The notes under the pieces: model-generated
The model's database searches: none
What the model was told of the DNA's origin: nothing
Seen by the model: the letters and a program-made list of their open reading frames with translations, nothing else
Program-made: the position numbers and the translations under genes
Source: Limnohabitans sp.
Lineage (GTDB): Bacteria > Pseudomonadota > Gammaproteobacteria > Burkholderiales > Burkholderiaceae_C
Assembly (NCBI RefSeq): GCF_030158565.1
Contig: NZ_JAOASQ010000033.1
Coordinates: forward strand, 1-56,978
DNA: 56,978 bases
Direction: 5' to 3'
Part shown: one piece after another, positions 19,065-26,881 of the stretch
How positions within the stretch are numbered: position 1 is the first letter of the stretch
Layout of the letters: each line of letters begins with the position of its first letter

Positions 19065-20078
19065 TCAAGCCAGTGCTTGCACCAGACGCCAACCGGCATC
19101 GGCCAGCAAGCGTGCGCGTGCGCCAGTGCTTTGGGCATCGGCCGATGCGGCATTGCCTTGCAAGGCCCTGAAGCGGATGCCCTGCAAAATGGCCGCCAAC
19201 CGGAACATGTTGAACGCCATCAGGTAGTCCCAATGCGGTGGTGGTGTGCGCCCGGTCAAGCGGCACCAGGCTTGCAGATGCGCGTGCTCGGAGGGGATGC
19301 CGAGCGCGGTCAGGTCATGTTCGCGCATGCCGCGAAACTCTTGCGAGGTCAGGCGCCATGCCATGCAGTGGTACGCAAAATCCACCTCGGGGTCGCCCAG
19401 CGTGGCCAACTCCCAGTCGATCACGGCCAGCACACGCGGTTGCGTGGGGTGAAAAATCATGTTGTCGAGCCGCAAGTCGCCATGCACCAAGCCGGTGGAT
19501 GCGCTGCTCGGCGCCTTGTCTTGCAGCCAATCGATCAGTCGGTCCATCGCTGCGATCTCTTCGGTCTGCGTCGCGCGGTACTGACTGGCCCAACGCTGCA
19601 ACTGGCGGGCACGGTAGTTTTCCGGACGACCGAACCCTTGCAAACCCACAGTCTCGGGCTGCACACCATGGATGGCCGCAGCCACACGCTGCAGTTCGGC
19701 ATAAATGGCCGCGCGCTCTGGCACGCTCACGCCTGGCAGGCTGGGGTCCATGAAGACGCGGCCATCAATGAAGTCCATCACGTAAAAAGAGCGTCCGATC
19801 ACGGATGCATCGGTGCACAGCGCCCGCATGCGGGGCACCGGAACGTCTGTGTCAGCCAGCGCCTGCATGACCCGGTATTCGCGGTCCACCGCGTGCGCAG
19901 AGGCCAGCAGCGCACCGCCCGGCTGGCTGCGCAGCACCCAATGCTGCCCTCCCGAGCTGACGCGGTAGGTCGGGTTGGACTGCCCGCCCGTCAAAGGCAT
20001 GAATTGCAAAGGCGCTTGCAGCGGCCCCATGTGCTGAATCCACCAGGCGCTCAGGGCTTGTTGTTCGGAGGCGTTCAC
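19065..20078 (-). CDS. APH-type phosphotransferase (ACAD10/11 or LvaA-like kinase)
   Basis: 337 residues with an aminoglycoside-phosphotransferase/choline-kinase fold. It has the catalytic loop VHGDLRLDNM and the Mg-binding VIDWELATLGDP. The GTG start at 20078 overlaps the upstream stop (GTGA). In animals this domain is fused to an acyl-CoA dehydrogenase in ACAD10/11. In Pseudomonas, LvaA phosphorylates 4-hydroxyacyl-CoA before an ACAD-like partner. Its place two genes from such a dehydrogenase supports a hydroxyacyl-CoA kinase role rather than drug resistance. Confidence 0.82.
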   Translation of the reverse strand: MNASEQQALSAWWIQHMGPLQAPLQFMPLTGGQSNPTYRVSSGGQHWVLRSQPGGALLASAHAVDREYRVMQALADTDVPVPRMRALCTDASVIGRSFYVMDFIDGRVFMDPSLPGVSVPERAAIYAELQRVAAAIHGVQPETVGLQGFGRPENYRARQLQRWASQYRATQTEEIAAMDRLIDWLQDKAPSSASTGLVHGDLRLDNMIFHPTQPRVLAVIDWELATLGDPEVDFAYHCMAWRLTSQEFRGMREHDLTALGIPSEHAHLQAWCRLTGRTPPPHWDYLMAFNMFRLAAILQGIRFRALQGNAASADAQSTGARARLLADAGWRLVQALA

Positions 20079-20848
20079 AGGCTGCTCACCAGATGACCGC
20101 CATCGGCGCAAACCACACTGCCCGTCATGAACGCACCGGCTGCGCTGCACAGCAGCAGCAAAGGCCCATCCAGGTCAGAGGGATCGCCAAAGCGCTGCTG
20201 GGGAATGCGACTGCGCAAGCGTTCACCAGCGTTGCTGGACAGAAAAGCCGCATTCAGATCGGTGCGCACATAGCCGGGTGCGAGCGCGTTGACGCGGATG
20301 CCGTGCTTGGCCAACTCCAGCGCCATCTGACGTGTGAGGTGAATGAGACCCGCCTTGGATGTGGCGTAGGGTGCCACGCCGCCAGCGACGCGCTCGCCCG
20401 TGATGGAGGCGATGTTCACGATCGCCCCGCCCTGACCCGTGTTCACACGGCACTGGGCCCAGGCCTGCGCGACCAACCAGGCCCCTTTGAGGTTGGTGTC
20501 GAGCACCTGGTCCCAGTCCTGCTCGCTTTGTTCCAGCAGGGGCTTGGACACGGCCACGCCTGCGCAATGCACCAGCACATCGGGCAGTTGCTGCTGGGCC
20601 AGCAAGCCATCCATCACGGTGTTCACACTGGCTGCGTCGCTCACGTCCAGCGCCACGGCGCTGGCTTGGTGGCCTGCCGCTTGCAAAGCGTTCACAGCAC
20701 CGTCAAGGCGGTCTTTGCGCCGGGCCGCGAGGACCACCTCGGCACCGGCAGCCGCCAGCGTGCTGGCAAAGTGCAGGCCCAGACCACTGCTGGCACCCGT
20801 GATGAGGGCACGCTGGCCGTCGAGTCGAAAATCTGGCAAGCGGCTCAT
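20075..20848 (-). CDS. Short-chain dehydrogenase/reductase (classical SDR)
   Basis: 257 residues. Cofactor motif TGASSGLG (residues 18-25), CAGVAV, the catalytic Ser strand IVNIASITGE and YATSK, with a C-terminal VVCADGGHLVSSL typical of 3-oxoacyl/3-hydroxyacyl reductases. It overlaps the dehydrogenase upstream (ATGA) and the kinase downstream (GTGA). The Arg pair in the second strand (AARRKDR) favours NADP. Its likely job is interconverting a keto and a hydroxy group on the imported acid or its CoA ester. Confidence 0.87.
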   Translation of the reverse strand: MSRLPDFRLDGQRALITGASSGLGLHFASTLAAAGAEVVLAARRKDRLDGAVNALQAAGHQASAVALDVSDAASVNTVMDGLLAQQQLPDVLVHCAGVAVSKPLLEQSEQDWDQVLDTNLKGAWLVAQAWAQCRVNTGQGGAIVNIASITGERVAGGVAPYATSKAGLIHLTRQMALELAKHGIRVNALAPGYVRTDLNAAFLSSNAGERLRSRIPQQRFGDPSDLDGPLLLLCSAAGAFMTGSVVCADGGHLVSSL

Positions 20849-22026
20849 GGCATGGTATCCGTTGCAGTGCCTTTGATGAGGTGCTTGGCCAGGCTCCAGC
20901 GGTGCACTTCGGACGGGCCGTCGTAGATGCGAAAGCCCCGGATGTCGGCAAAGATGCGCGCCACCACTGTCTCGCCGGTCACCCCTTGTCCGCCCAGCAC
21001 CTGCACGCAGCGGTCCACCACACGCCAGACGGCTTCGGAGACGATGACCTTGGCACGGCTGGAGTCCTGCAAGCCCAGGCCACCTTGGTCGAGTACCCAG
21101 GCCGCATGCCAGGTCGCGAGCCGCGCCAGGTGCAAGTCCATGGCGTTGTCGGCCAGCGCAAAGCCCACGCCCTCGTGCTGCCCAATGGGGCGACCAAAGG
21201 CTTGGCGCTTTCGGGCATAGTCCAGCGCCACATCGTGGGCACGGCGTGCCGCACCCAGCCAGCGCATGCAGTGCGTCAAACGCGCGGGCGACAGGCGCAC
21301 CTGCGCATAGCGGTATCCCTGACCCACCTCGCCCAGCACGTCTTGCGGCCCAACCCGCAGGTTCTGAAATCGCAGGACGCCATGGCCGCCGGGAAAGCAG
21401 CGGTCCAGCGTGTCCATGTTGCGCTCCAGGTGAATGCCGGGCGCATCCATGGGGGTGAGGAACATCGTGGCGCCCACATCAGGCACATTGGCCATGACGA
21501 TGCCCACGCTGGCCCCATCGGCTCCGGTGATTAGCCATTTGCGCCCTGTGATCAGCCAGCCGTCGCCATCGGGTGTGGCGGTGGTGGCCAGCAGCGAAGG
21601 GTCAGACCCGGCACCGGGTGCGGGCTCTGTCATGCAAAAACACGAACGGATACGGCCTTCGACCAGTGGGCGCAACCAGCGCTCTTTTTGTTCGTGGGTG
21701 GCTACCGCATGCAGCAGGTGCATATTGCCTTCATCGGGTGCAAAGACGTTCATGGCGATCGGACCCAGCGGTGAATAACCGCTTTCCTCGAACACGACGG
21801 CACGGCCCACATGGCTCAGACCCAGGCCACCATATTCGGGCTCGGCATGCGGCGAGAGCAGGCCCGCCTGACGCGCCTTGGCCACCAGATCGAGACGCAG
21901 CGACTCTTCAGGTCCATGCGCGCCCTGGCGCGGGTCCGACTCCATCGGGATGATCTGCTCGGCGATGAAAGCGCGCGTGCGCTGCTGCAGATCCTTGAGT
22001 TCAGGCGTGAGTGCAAAATCGATCAT
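20845..22026 (-). CDS. Acyl-CoA dehydrogenase, ACAD10/11-like
   Basis: 393 residues of full family length. It starts MIDFALTPELKDLQQRTRAF; the flavin loop CMTEPAPGAGSDPS, ITGRKWLITGA and the C-terminal IYDGPSEVHRWSLAKH are present. The last is characteristic of ACAD10/11 and LvaC-type proteins. Co-encoded with an APH-type kinase and an SDR by 4-bp overlaps, it may act on a phosphorylated hydroxyacyl-CoA instead of, or as well as, performing simple dehydrogenation. That role is inference from the gene set. Confidence 0.88.
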   Translation of the reverse strand: MIDFALTPELKDLQQRTRAFIAEQIIPMESDPRQGAHGPEESLRLDLVAKARQAGLLSPHAEPEYGGLGLSHVGRAVVFEESGYSPLGPIAMNVFAPDEGNMHLLHAVATHEQKERWLRPLVEGRIRSCFCMTEPAPGAGSDPSLLATTATPDGDGWLITGRKWLITGADGASVGIVMANVPDVGATMFLTPMDAPGIHLERNMDTLDRCFPGGHGVLRFQNLRVGPQDVLGEVGQGYRYAQVRLSPARLTHCMRWLGAARRAHDVALDYARKRQAFGRPIGQHEGVGFALADNAMDLHLARLATWHAAWVLDQGGLGLQDSSRAKVIVSEAVWRVVDRCVQVLGGQGVTGETVVARIFADIRGFRIYDGPSEVHRWSLAKHLIKGTATDTMP

Positions 22027-23759
22027 GCCGATGCTCCTTGTGTTTGTCTCCAGCGCTCTTCCGCTTCGTCCCAGGCGCCCAGCGCCTGCAGGTCGGGCAC
22101 CCAGGCCAGACCCGATTTGGCGTCTGACGACGCGGCTTCCGGGGTCACCACCACATCCAGCAAAGCGGGCAGGTTCTGCAAAGCATGCGCAATCGCTGCA
22201 GGCAAATCTTCCGCGCGCTCCACACGCTCGGCGTGCAAGCCAAAGCCGCGTGCCATGGCCGCGTGGTCGGCGTATTGCAGGTGCGTACCGACCACCTTGC
22301 CGTGCGTTTCTTGCTGGTCACGCACCTCGATGGCCCAGGAGCCATTGTTCGCCACCACGATCAGCACCGGCGCCTTGTGGCGTGCGGCGGTGTCGATTTC
22401 CATGGCGTTGAAGCCAAAGGCACCATCGCCTGTGGCCACCACCACGGTGCGGCCCGGCAGCGCCAGGCTGGCGGCCACACCAAAAGGTGTGCCCACACCA
22501 ATGCAGCCGAGCGAACCCGGGTCCAGATAGGTGGAGGTGGGCAAGCCCACGCGCGCAAAACTCAAAAAATCACCGCCATCGGCCACCACCACGGAGTCGG
22601 CAGGCAAGGCCTCGCGCAACGCGGCCAAGAGGCGGTTGGGGTGCATGCGGCCGTCGCTGCCTGCAGGCGCTTGCTGCATCGAGGTCAGCAATTTTTGCGA
22701 ACGCTGCTCATGTTGGGCGCGGGCTTTTTGCGCCCAAGCCCGGTCCACGGCGGGCACACGGTCTGCGGCGGCTTTCAAAATCGCCTCCAGCGCCGCCTCG
22801 ACCGAACCCAGCACCTCGGCGGCGCCGCGTCGGTTGTCACGCAACTCGGTCGGGGTGTCTGCAATGCGCACAAACCTGGCGTCGCCAAACACCGCAGGCG
22901 AACCATAGGCCAGCTGGAAGTCCAGCTTGCGACCCAGGGTGATCACCACGTCGGCCTCGGTCATCACCGCACCGCGCATGGCGGCCACCACAGCGGGGTG
23001 TGACTCGGGCACCAGGCCACGGCTTTCGCCGGTGTCCAGGTACACCGCACCCAGCGCGTCGAGCAATCGGATCAGCTCGGCACTGGCGCCGCGTGCGCCA
23101 TGGCCGCTGATCACCAGCGGACGGCGTGCAGACCACATCACCTCGACCGCTTCGGCCACCGACACCGGATCGGGCTGCAGCCGCGGCTTGCGACGGGGCG
23201 CCAGCCATTCAGGCAGCTGCATGGCCGCGCTCGGCTCGGCACGCAGCGTGTCCACCGGAAAGTCGATGTACACCGGGCCAGGCTCACCGCCAATGCCCTG
23301 GGCACGGGCGATGGCTTCGTCCAGTTCTTGCATGACCAGATCGGGTTCACGCACCGTGCGGGCATATCGCGTCAGTGGTCGCACAAACTCGGTGTGCACC
23401 ATGTCCTGCAAGGCGCCACGGTTTTCCTGCGCACGCGGCGGCGTGCCCGACATCACCAGCACCGAAGCCCGCGCCACATGGGCGTTGGCAATGCCGGTCA
23501 TGGCATTGGTCACACCCGGGCCTGCGGTGACCAGGGCCACCCCAAGCTGACCGGTCAACTCGGCATGCGCGTGCGCCATGTAGACCGCGGCGCGCTCGTC
23601 ACGCACGTCGATGATGCGGATGCCTTCGGCATCGAGCCGCATCCACAAGGGCATGATGTGCCCGCCGCACAGGGCAAAGACGCGATCCACACCCCGCGCC
23701 TTGAGGCAACGGGCAATCCAGGCAGCCGTGCTGCGTTCTGTCACCACAGGTGAACTCAT
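22023..23759 (-). CDS. Thiamine-diphosphate enzyme, 2-hydroxyacyl-CoA lyase/oxalyl-CoA decarboxylase-like
   Basis: 578 residues with the three ThDP-enzyme domains. The catalytic Glu is in DVRDERAAVYMAHA near residue 55. The ThDP/Mg motif begins GDGAFGFNAMEID and ends VANN. The AFGF-x-x-ME-x-(D/E)T form matches oxalyl-CoA decarboxylases and 2-hydroxyacyl-CoA lyases better than acetolactate synthases. Such enzymes split a 2-hydroxyacyl-CoA to formyl-CoA and an aldehyde or ketone. The neighbouring CoA ligase fits. Acetolactate synthase-like or other decarboxylase activity cannot be excluded. Confidence 0.75.
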   Translation of the reverse strand: MSSPVVTERSTAAWIARCLKARGVDRVFALCGGHIMPLWMRLDAEGIRIIDVRDERAAVYMAHAHAELTGQLGVALVTAGPGVTNAMTGIANAHVARASVLVMSGTPPRAQENRGALQDMVHTEFVRPLTRYARTVREPDLVMQELDEAIARAQGIGGEPGPVYIDFPVDTLRAEPSAAMQLPEWLAPRRKPRLQPDPVSVAEAVEVMWSARRPLVISGHGARGASAELIRLLDALGAVYLDTGESRGLVPESHPAVVAAMRGAVMTEADVVITLGRKLDFQLAYGSPAVFGDARFVRIADTPTELRDNRRGAAEVLGSVEAALEAILKAAADRVPAVDRAWAQKARAQHEQRSQKLLTSMQQAPAGSDGRMHPNRLLAALREALPADSVVVADGGDFLSFARVGLPTSTYLDPGSLGCIGVGTPFGVAASLALPGRTVVVATGDGAFGFNAMEIDTAARHKAPVLIVVANNGSWAIEVRDQQETHGKVVGTHLQYADHAAMARGFGLHAERVERAEDLPAAIAHALQNLPALLDVVVTPEAASSDAKSGLAWVPDLQALGAWDEAEERWRQTQGASA

Positions 23760-23777
23760 GATTTTTCCTTGTCAATA

Positions 23778-25682
23778 TCAACGGGCGGCAATGAAGCCAA
23801 TAGAAATCCAGGGCACAGCAGTGACCACGGCCAGGCCCACCAGCAAAGCCAGCACATAGCCCAGAATCGGACGCATGCCTTCGCGCGGGTCCACGCGGCC
23901 AATCGCGCAAGCCGCGTAGTAACCCACACCAAAAGGCGGTGCAAACAGGCCGATGCCCATGGCCAGCACCACCACCATCGCGTAGTGCACTTCATGCACC
24001 CCCATCTGGCGGGCAATCGGGAACAGCAAAGGGCCAAACAAGACGATGGCCGGGATGCCTTCAAGCACACTGCCCAGCACAATGAAGGCCAGCACCGAAA
24101 CAAACAGGAACATGCCGGTGCCGCCAGGCAAGCTGCCCATGAGCTGCGCCAGCTGCGCCGAGAAGCCCGACTGCGTGAGCGACCAGGCCATGCCGTTGGC
24201 AGTGCCGATGATCAGCAAGATGGCCCCCGTCAGTGCGGCGGTTTCCACCAGCATGGGCACCACGCGCTTGAGATCAAACTGACGGTAAAAGAACAAGCCC
24301 GCCAGCACCGCATAGGCAATTCCAAGGGTGGAGACTTCGGTGGCGGTGGCCACCCCTTCCACCACAGCGGCGCGAATCACAAACGGCAAGGCCATCGCCG
24401 GCAAGGCGACGAGCATGGCCTTACCCACTTCGCCCAGGGTGGCGCAGCGCACGTGCGAAAGGTCTTCGCTGCGGTAACGCCAGCCGATCACCGCGCACAG
24501 CGCCAGCCCCATCACCAGACCGGGCAGCATGCCGCCGGTGAACAAGGCCGCGATCGACACCCCTGTCACCGAACCAATCGTGATCAACACCAGGCTGGGC
24601 GGGATGGTTTCGGTTTGCGCGCCACTGGCCGACAGCAAGGCCACCAGGTCGCCGTCCTTGGCACCGCGTTGGCGCATTTCCGGAAACAGCACCGGCGCCA
24701 CAGCGGCCATGTCGGCCACTTTGGAGCCCGAAATGCCGGACACCAGGTACATGGCGCCCAGCAAGACATAAGACAAACCACCGCGCACATGGCCCAGCAA
24801 ACTGGACAGGAAAGCCACCATCGCGCGGGCCATGCCCGTCATCTCGATGAGCAAGCCCAAAAACACAAACAAGGGCACCGACAACAAGATGACATGCGAC
24901 ATGCCCTCTTCCATGCGCCCGATCATCACACCCAAAGGCATGCGTGTCGTGAGCGCCAAAAAGCCCAGGGTGGCCAAGCCAAAGGACACCGCGATCGGCA
25001 CTCCACCAAACACGCACAGGCCGGTGATGCCCACAAAGAAAATCAGCAGGTTCAGCTGGCCCAAGCCCTGAAACAAAGGCGCCATCGCCACCATGGCCGC
25101 ACACAAGACGGCCACAACGGCCAAAGCACCGCAGGCTTGGCGCACCGAAGACTGGCGGAACAAACGCAGCAGCGTGATCAAGGCCATCAGGCCCAGCCCC
25201 ACTGGCAAAGCACCGGCACGCCAGGCCGCCGAGATTTCAAGTGCGGGCGTCAGAATCGCCGCTTCTTCATGCGCATAGCGAAACGCCGCCGGCACCTGAA
25301 AAAGCAGAAACACCAACGAAGCCGCCACCGCCAAGGTGTCGGCCATGGCGCGCGCATGCGGGCTCAGTCTGGCCACCAGGGCCGTCATGCGCATGTGCTC
25401 GCCACGGCGAAAAGCAATCACAGCGCCCAGCACCGACAGCCACAGGAAAAGCAGCGACGCGACCTCATCGCTCCACACCAATGGCGTGTGCAGCCAATAG
25501 CGGGCGATGACAGCAGCCATCAAGATACCGACCTCGACCGCGATCAGCACCGCCGCAACCGCTTCGACGCAACGGCCAATGACCGTCTCAACCTTCGCAA
25601 TGAGGCGCTTGGGCAGGCTGTTGAACGCAGACTCAGGCAGACCGGCAGACAAGTTTTCCAGACTGGCAATGTGGGCACTCAT
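23778..25682 (-). CDS. TRAP transporter fused permease (DctQ-DctM)
   Basis: 634 residues. The first ~190 form a four-span small-permease (DctQ) domain with the conserved SDEVASLLFLWLSVLGA segment. The remainder is a large DctM domain with SGSKVADMAAVAPVLFPEM and SASGAQTETIPPSLVLI motifs and about 12 spans. Together with the binding protein just upstream it makes a complete Na+-driven uptake system for an organic acid. It is 18 bp upstream of the ThDP gene start, in one operon. Confidence 0.93.
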   Translation of the reverse strand: MSAHIASLENLSAGLPESAFNSLPKRLIAKVETVIGRCVEAVAAVLIAVEVGILMAAVIARYWLHTPLVWSDEVASLLFLWLSVLGAVIAFRRGEHMRMTALVARLSPHARAMADTLAVAASLVFLLFQVPAAFRYAHEEAAILTPALEISAAWRAGALPVGLGLMALITLLRLFRQSSVRQACGALAVVAVLCAAMVAMAPLFQGLGQLNLLIFFVGITGLCVFGGVPIAVSFGLATLGFLALTTRMPLGVMIGRMEEGMSHVILLSVPLFVFLGLLIEMTGMARAMVAFLSSLLGHVRGGLSYVLLGAMYLVSGISGSKVADMAAVAPVLFPEMRQRGAKDGDLVALLSASGAQTETIPPSLVLITIGSVTGVSIAALFTGGMLPGLVMGLALCAVIGWRYRSEDLSHVRCATLGEVGKAMLVALPAMALPFVIRAAVVEGVATATEVSTLGIAYAVLAGLFFYRQFDLKRVVPMLVETAALTGAILLIIGTANGMAWSLTQSGFSAQLAQLMGSLPGGTGMFLFVSVLAFIVLGSVLEGIPAIVLFGPLLFPIARQMGVHEVHYAMVVVLAMGIGLFAPPFGVGYYAACAIGRVDPREGMRPILGYVLALLVGLAVVTAVPWISIGFIAAR

Positions 25683-25690
25683 GATTCACC

Positions 25691-26704
25691 TCAGACGTTT
25701 TGGCCGACGAAGGGCTGCAACAGCGCCCACGCATCGGCACCGAACTTTTCTTTCACCTGCGCATAGAAACCTGCGTTTTGGAGCGTCTTGCGGAACGCGG
25801 TGGTGTCCACGGTGTTGAACACCAGGCCTTTGGCTTCGAGCTGCTTTTGCAGATCGAGGTTGGCGCGTGCGATGTCGTCACGTTGGCGGCGCGCTGCCGC
25901 GTTGATGTGGCGCGAAATGATTTGCTGCACATCGACAGGCACACCTTGCCAGATCGTCTTGTTGGCCACGAACCAGAAGCCGTCCCACGAATGGTTGGTC
26001 AGCGAGCAGTACTTCTGCACTTCGAAGAACTTGGCTGTATCGATCAGGGCCAGCGGATTTTCCTGGCCATCGGCCACCTTGGTCTGCAAAGCCTGATAAG
26101 CCTCGGACAAAGGCAAGCTGACGGGTGCGGCGCCCAGCGTCCTGAACATCGACACCCACAGCGGCACCACCGGCACACGGATCTTGAAGTTCTTCAGGTC
26201 CTCAGGCGTGCGGATCGGGCGTGTGCTGGTCGTGATCTGGCGGAAGCCGTTGTCCCAGACCGTGTTGAACGGCACCAGGTTGGTTTTCTCAATGGCTGCG
26301 CGGATGTGGTTGCCCACCGCACCGTCCATGGCGGCCCAGACTTTGTCATAGCCCGAAAACAGAAAGCCCGCACCCGTCAAAGCCGTGGTGGGAATCAAAG
26401 TGGACATCACGGTGCCGGGGAAAGTGGCCATCTCCAGCGCACCCGAGCGCAGCTGGGACATCATGTCCGAATCGCTGCCCAACTGGTTGTTGGGGAACAG
26501 CTCGATGGCGACCCGACCACCGGTCTCGCCCTGAATGGCTGCGATGGCTTCTTTCAAACGCACGTTGACCGAATGGGTCACCGGCAAATCGGTACCCAAC
26601 TTGAATTTGAATTCTGGCGCCTTGCCCTGCGCCAGCGTCAGGCCCGGCACAAATGCACTCGATGCGACCGCACCGGCTTGAAGAAATTGTCTGCGTTGTA
26701 TCAC
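25691..26704 (-). CDS. TRAP transporter substrate-binding protein (DctP family)
   Basis: 337-residue periplasmic protein. The GTG start at 26704 has AGGAG 7 nt upstream. The leader contains an RRQFLQAGAVAS twin-arginine-type signal, then the DctP fold (FKLGTDLPVTHSVNVRLKEA, IELFPNNQLGSDSDMMSQLR, FKIRVPVVPLWVSMFRTLGA). The Arg of KIRVP is the usual carboxylate-binding residue. First gene of the minus-strand operon, transcribed from the operator region at 26772-26837. The ligand is unknown but is expected to carry a carboxylate. Confidence 0.93.
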   Translation of the reverse strand: MIQRRQFLQAGAVASSAFVPGLTLAQGKAPEFKFKLGTDLPVTHSVNVRLKEAIAAIQGETGGRVAIELFPNNQLGSDSDMMSQLRSGALEMATFPGTVMSTLIPTTALTGAGFLFSGYDKVWAAMDGAVGNHIRAAIEKTNLVPFNTVWDNGFRQITTSTRPIRTPEDLKNFKIRVPVVPLWVSMFRTLGAAPVSLPLSEAYQALQTKVADGQENPLALIDTAKFFEVQKYCSLTNHSWDGFWFVANKTIWQGVPVDVQQIISRHINAAARRQRDDIARANLDLQKQLEAKGLVFNTVDTTAFRKTLQNAGFYAQVKEKFGADAWALLQPFVGQNV

Positions 26705-26771
26705 TGAGGTCTCCTGGTTATGACGGCGCGGTGAGGCGCCTGGAAAGGGTTGTGCTTTCAAAGCGGGCTCA

Positions 26772-26837
26772 AGTATTCTGAATTCAGAGTTCTAGCACAT
26801 CGGTATTTTCCCTAGTGCATTCTGAATTCAGAATACT
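26772..26837. promoter_or_regulatory. Paired palindromic operators of the divergent TRAP/CoA-ligase promoters
   Basis: AGTATTCTGAATTCAGA (26772-26788) and TCTGAATTCAGAATACT (26821-26837) are exact 17-bp inverted copies; each holds the palindrome TCTGAATTCAGA, extended to a perfect 16-bp ATTCTGAATTCAGAAT at 26819-26834. Centres are 44 bp apart. Each copy faces its own gene in the same orientation, so AATACT could be part of both -10 boxes. The likely ligand-binding regulator is the GntR/FCD protein at 28508-29200. Confidence 0.75.
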
Positions 26838-26881
26838 ATGATCCAGCCATTTCAACACCTTCAATGTCTCTGGAGATCGAC

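Noticed and set aside
19065..20078. Aminoglycoside resistance gene
   Set aside because: The APH fold is shared, but operon context with an ACAD10/11-like dehydrogenase and SDR favours a metabolic kinase.
23769..25766. A 665-codon open frame antisense to the TRAP permease
   Set aside because: The membrane permease on the minus strand has all family motifs; the antisense product is His/Gln-rich without domains.
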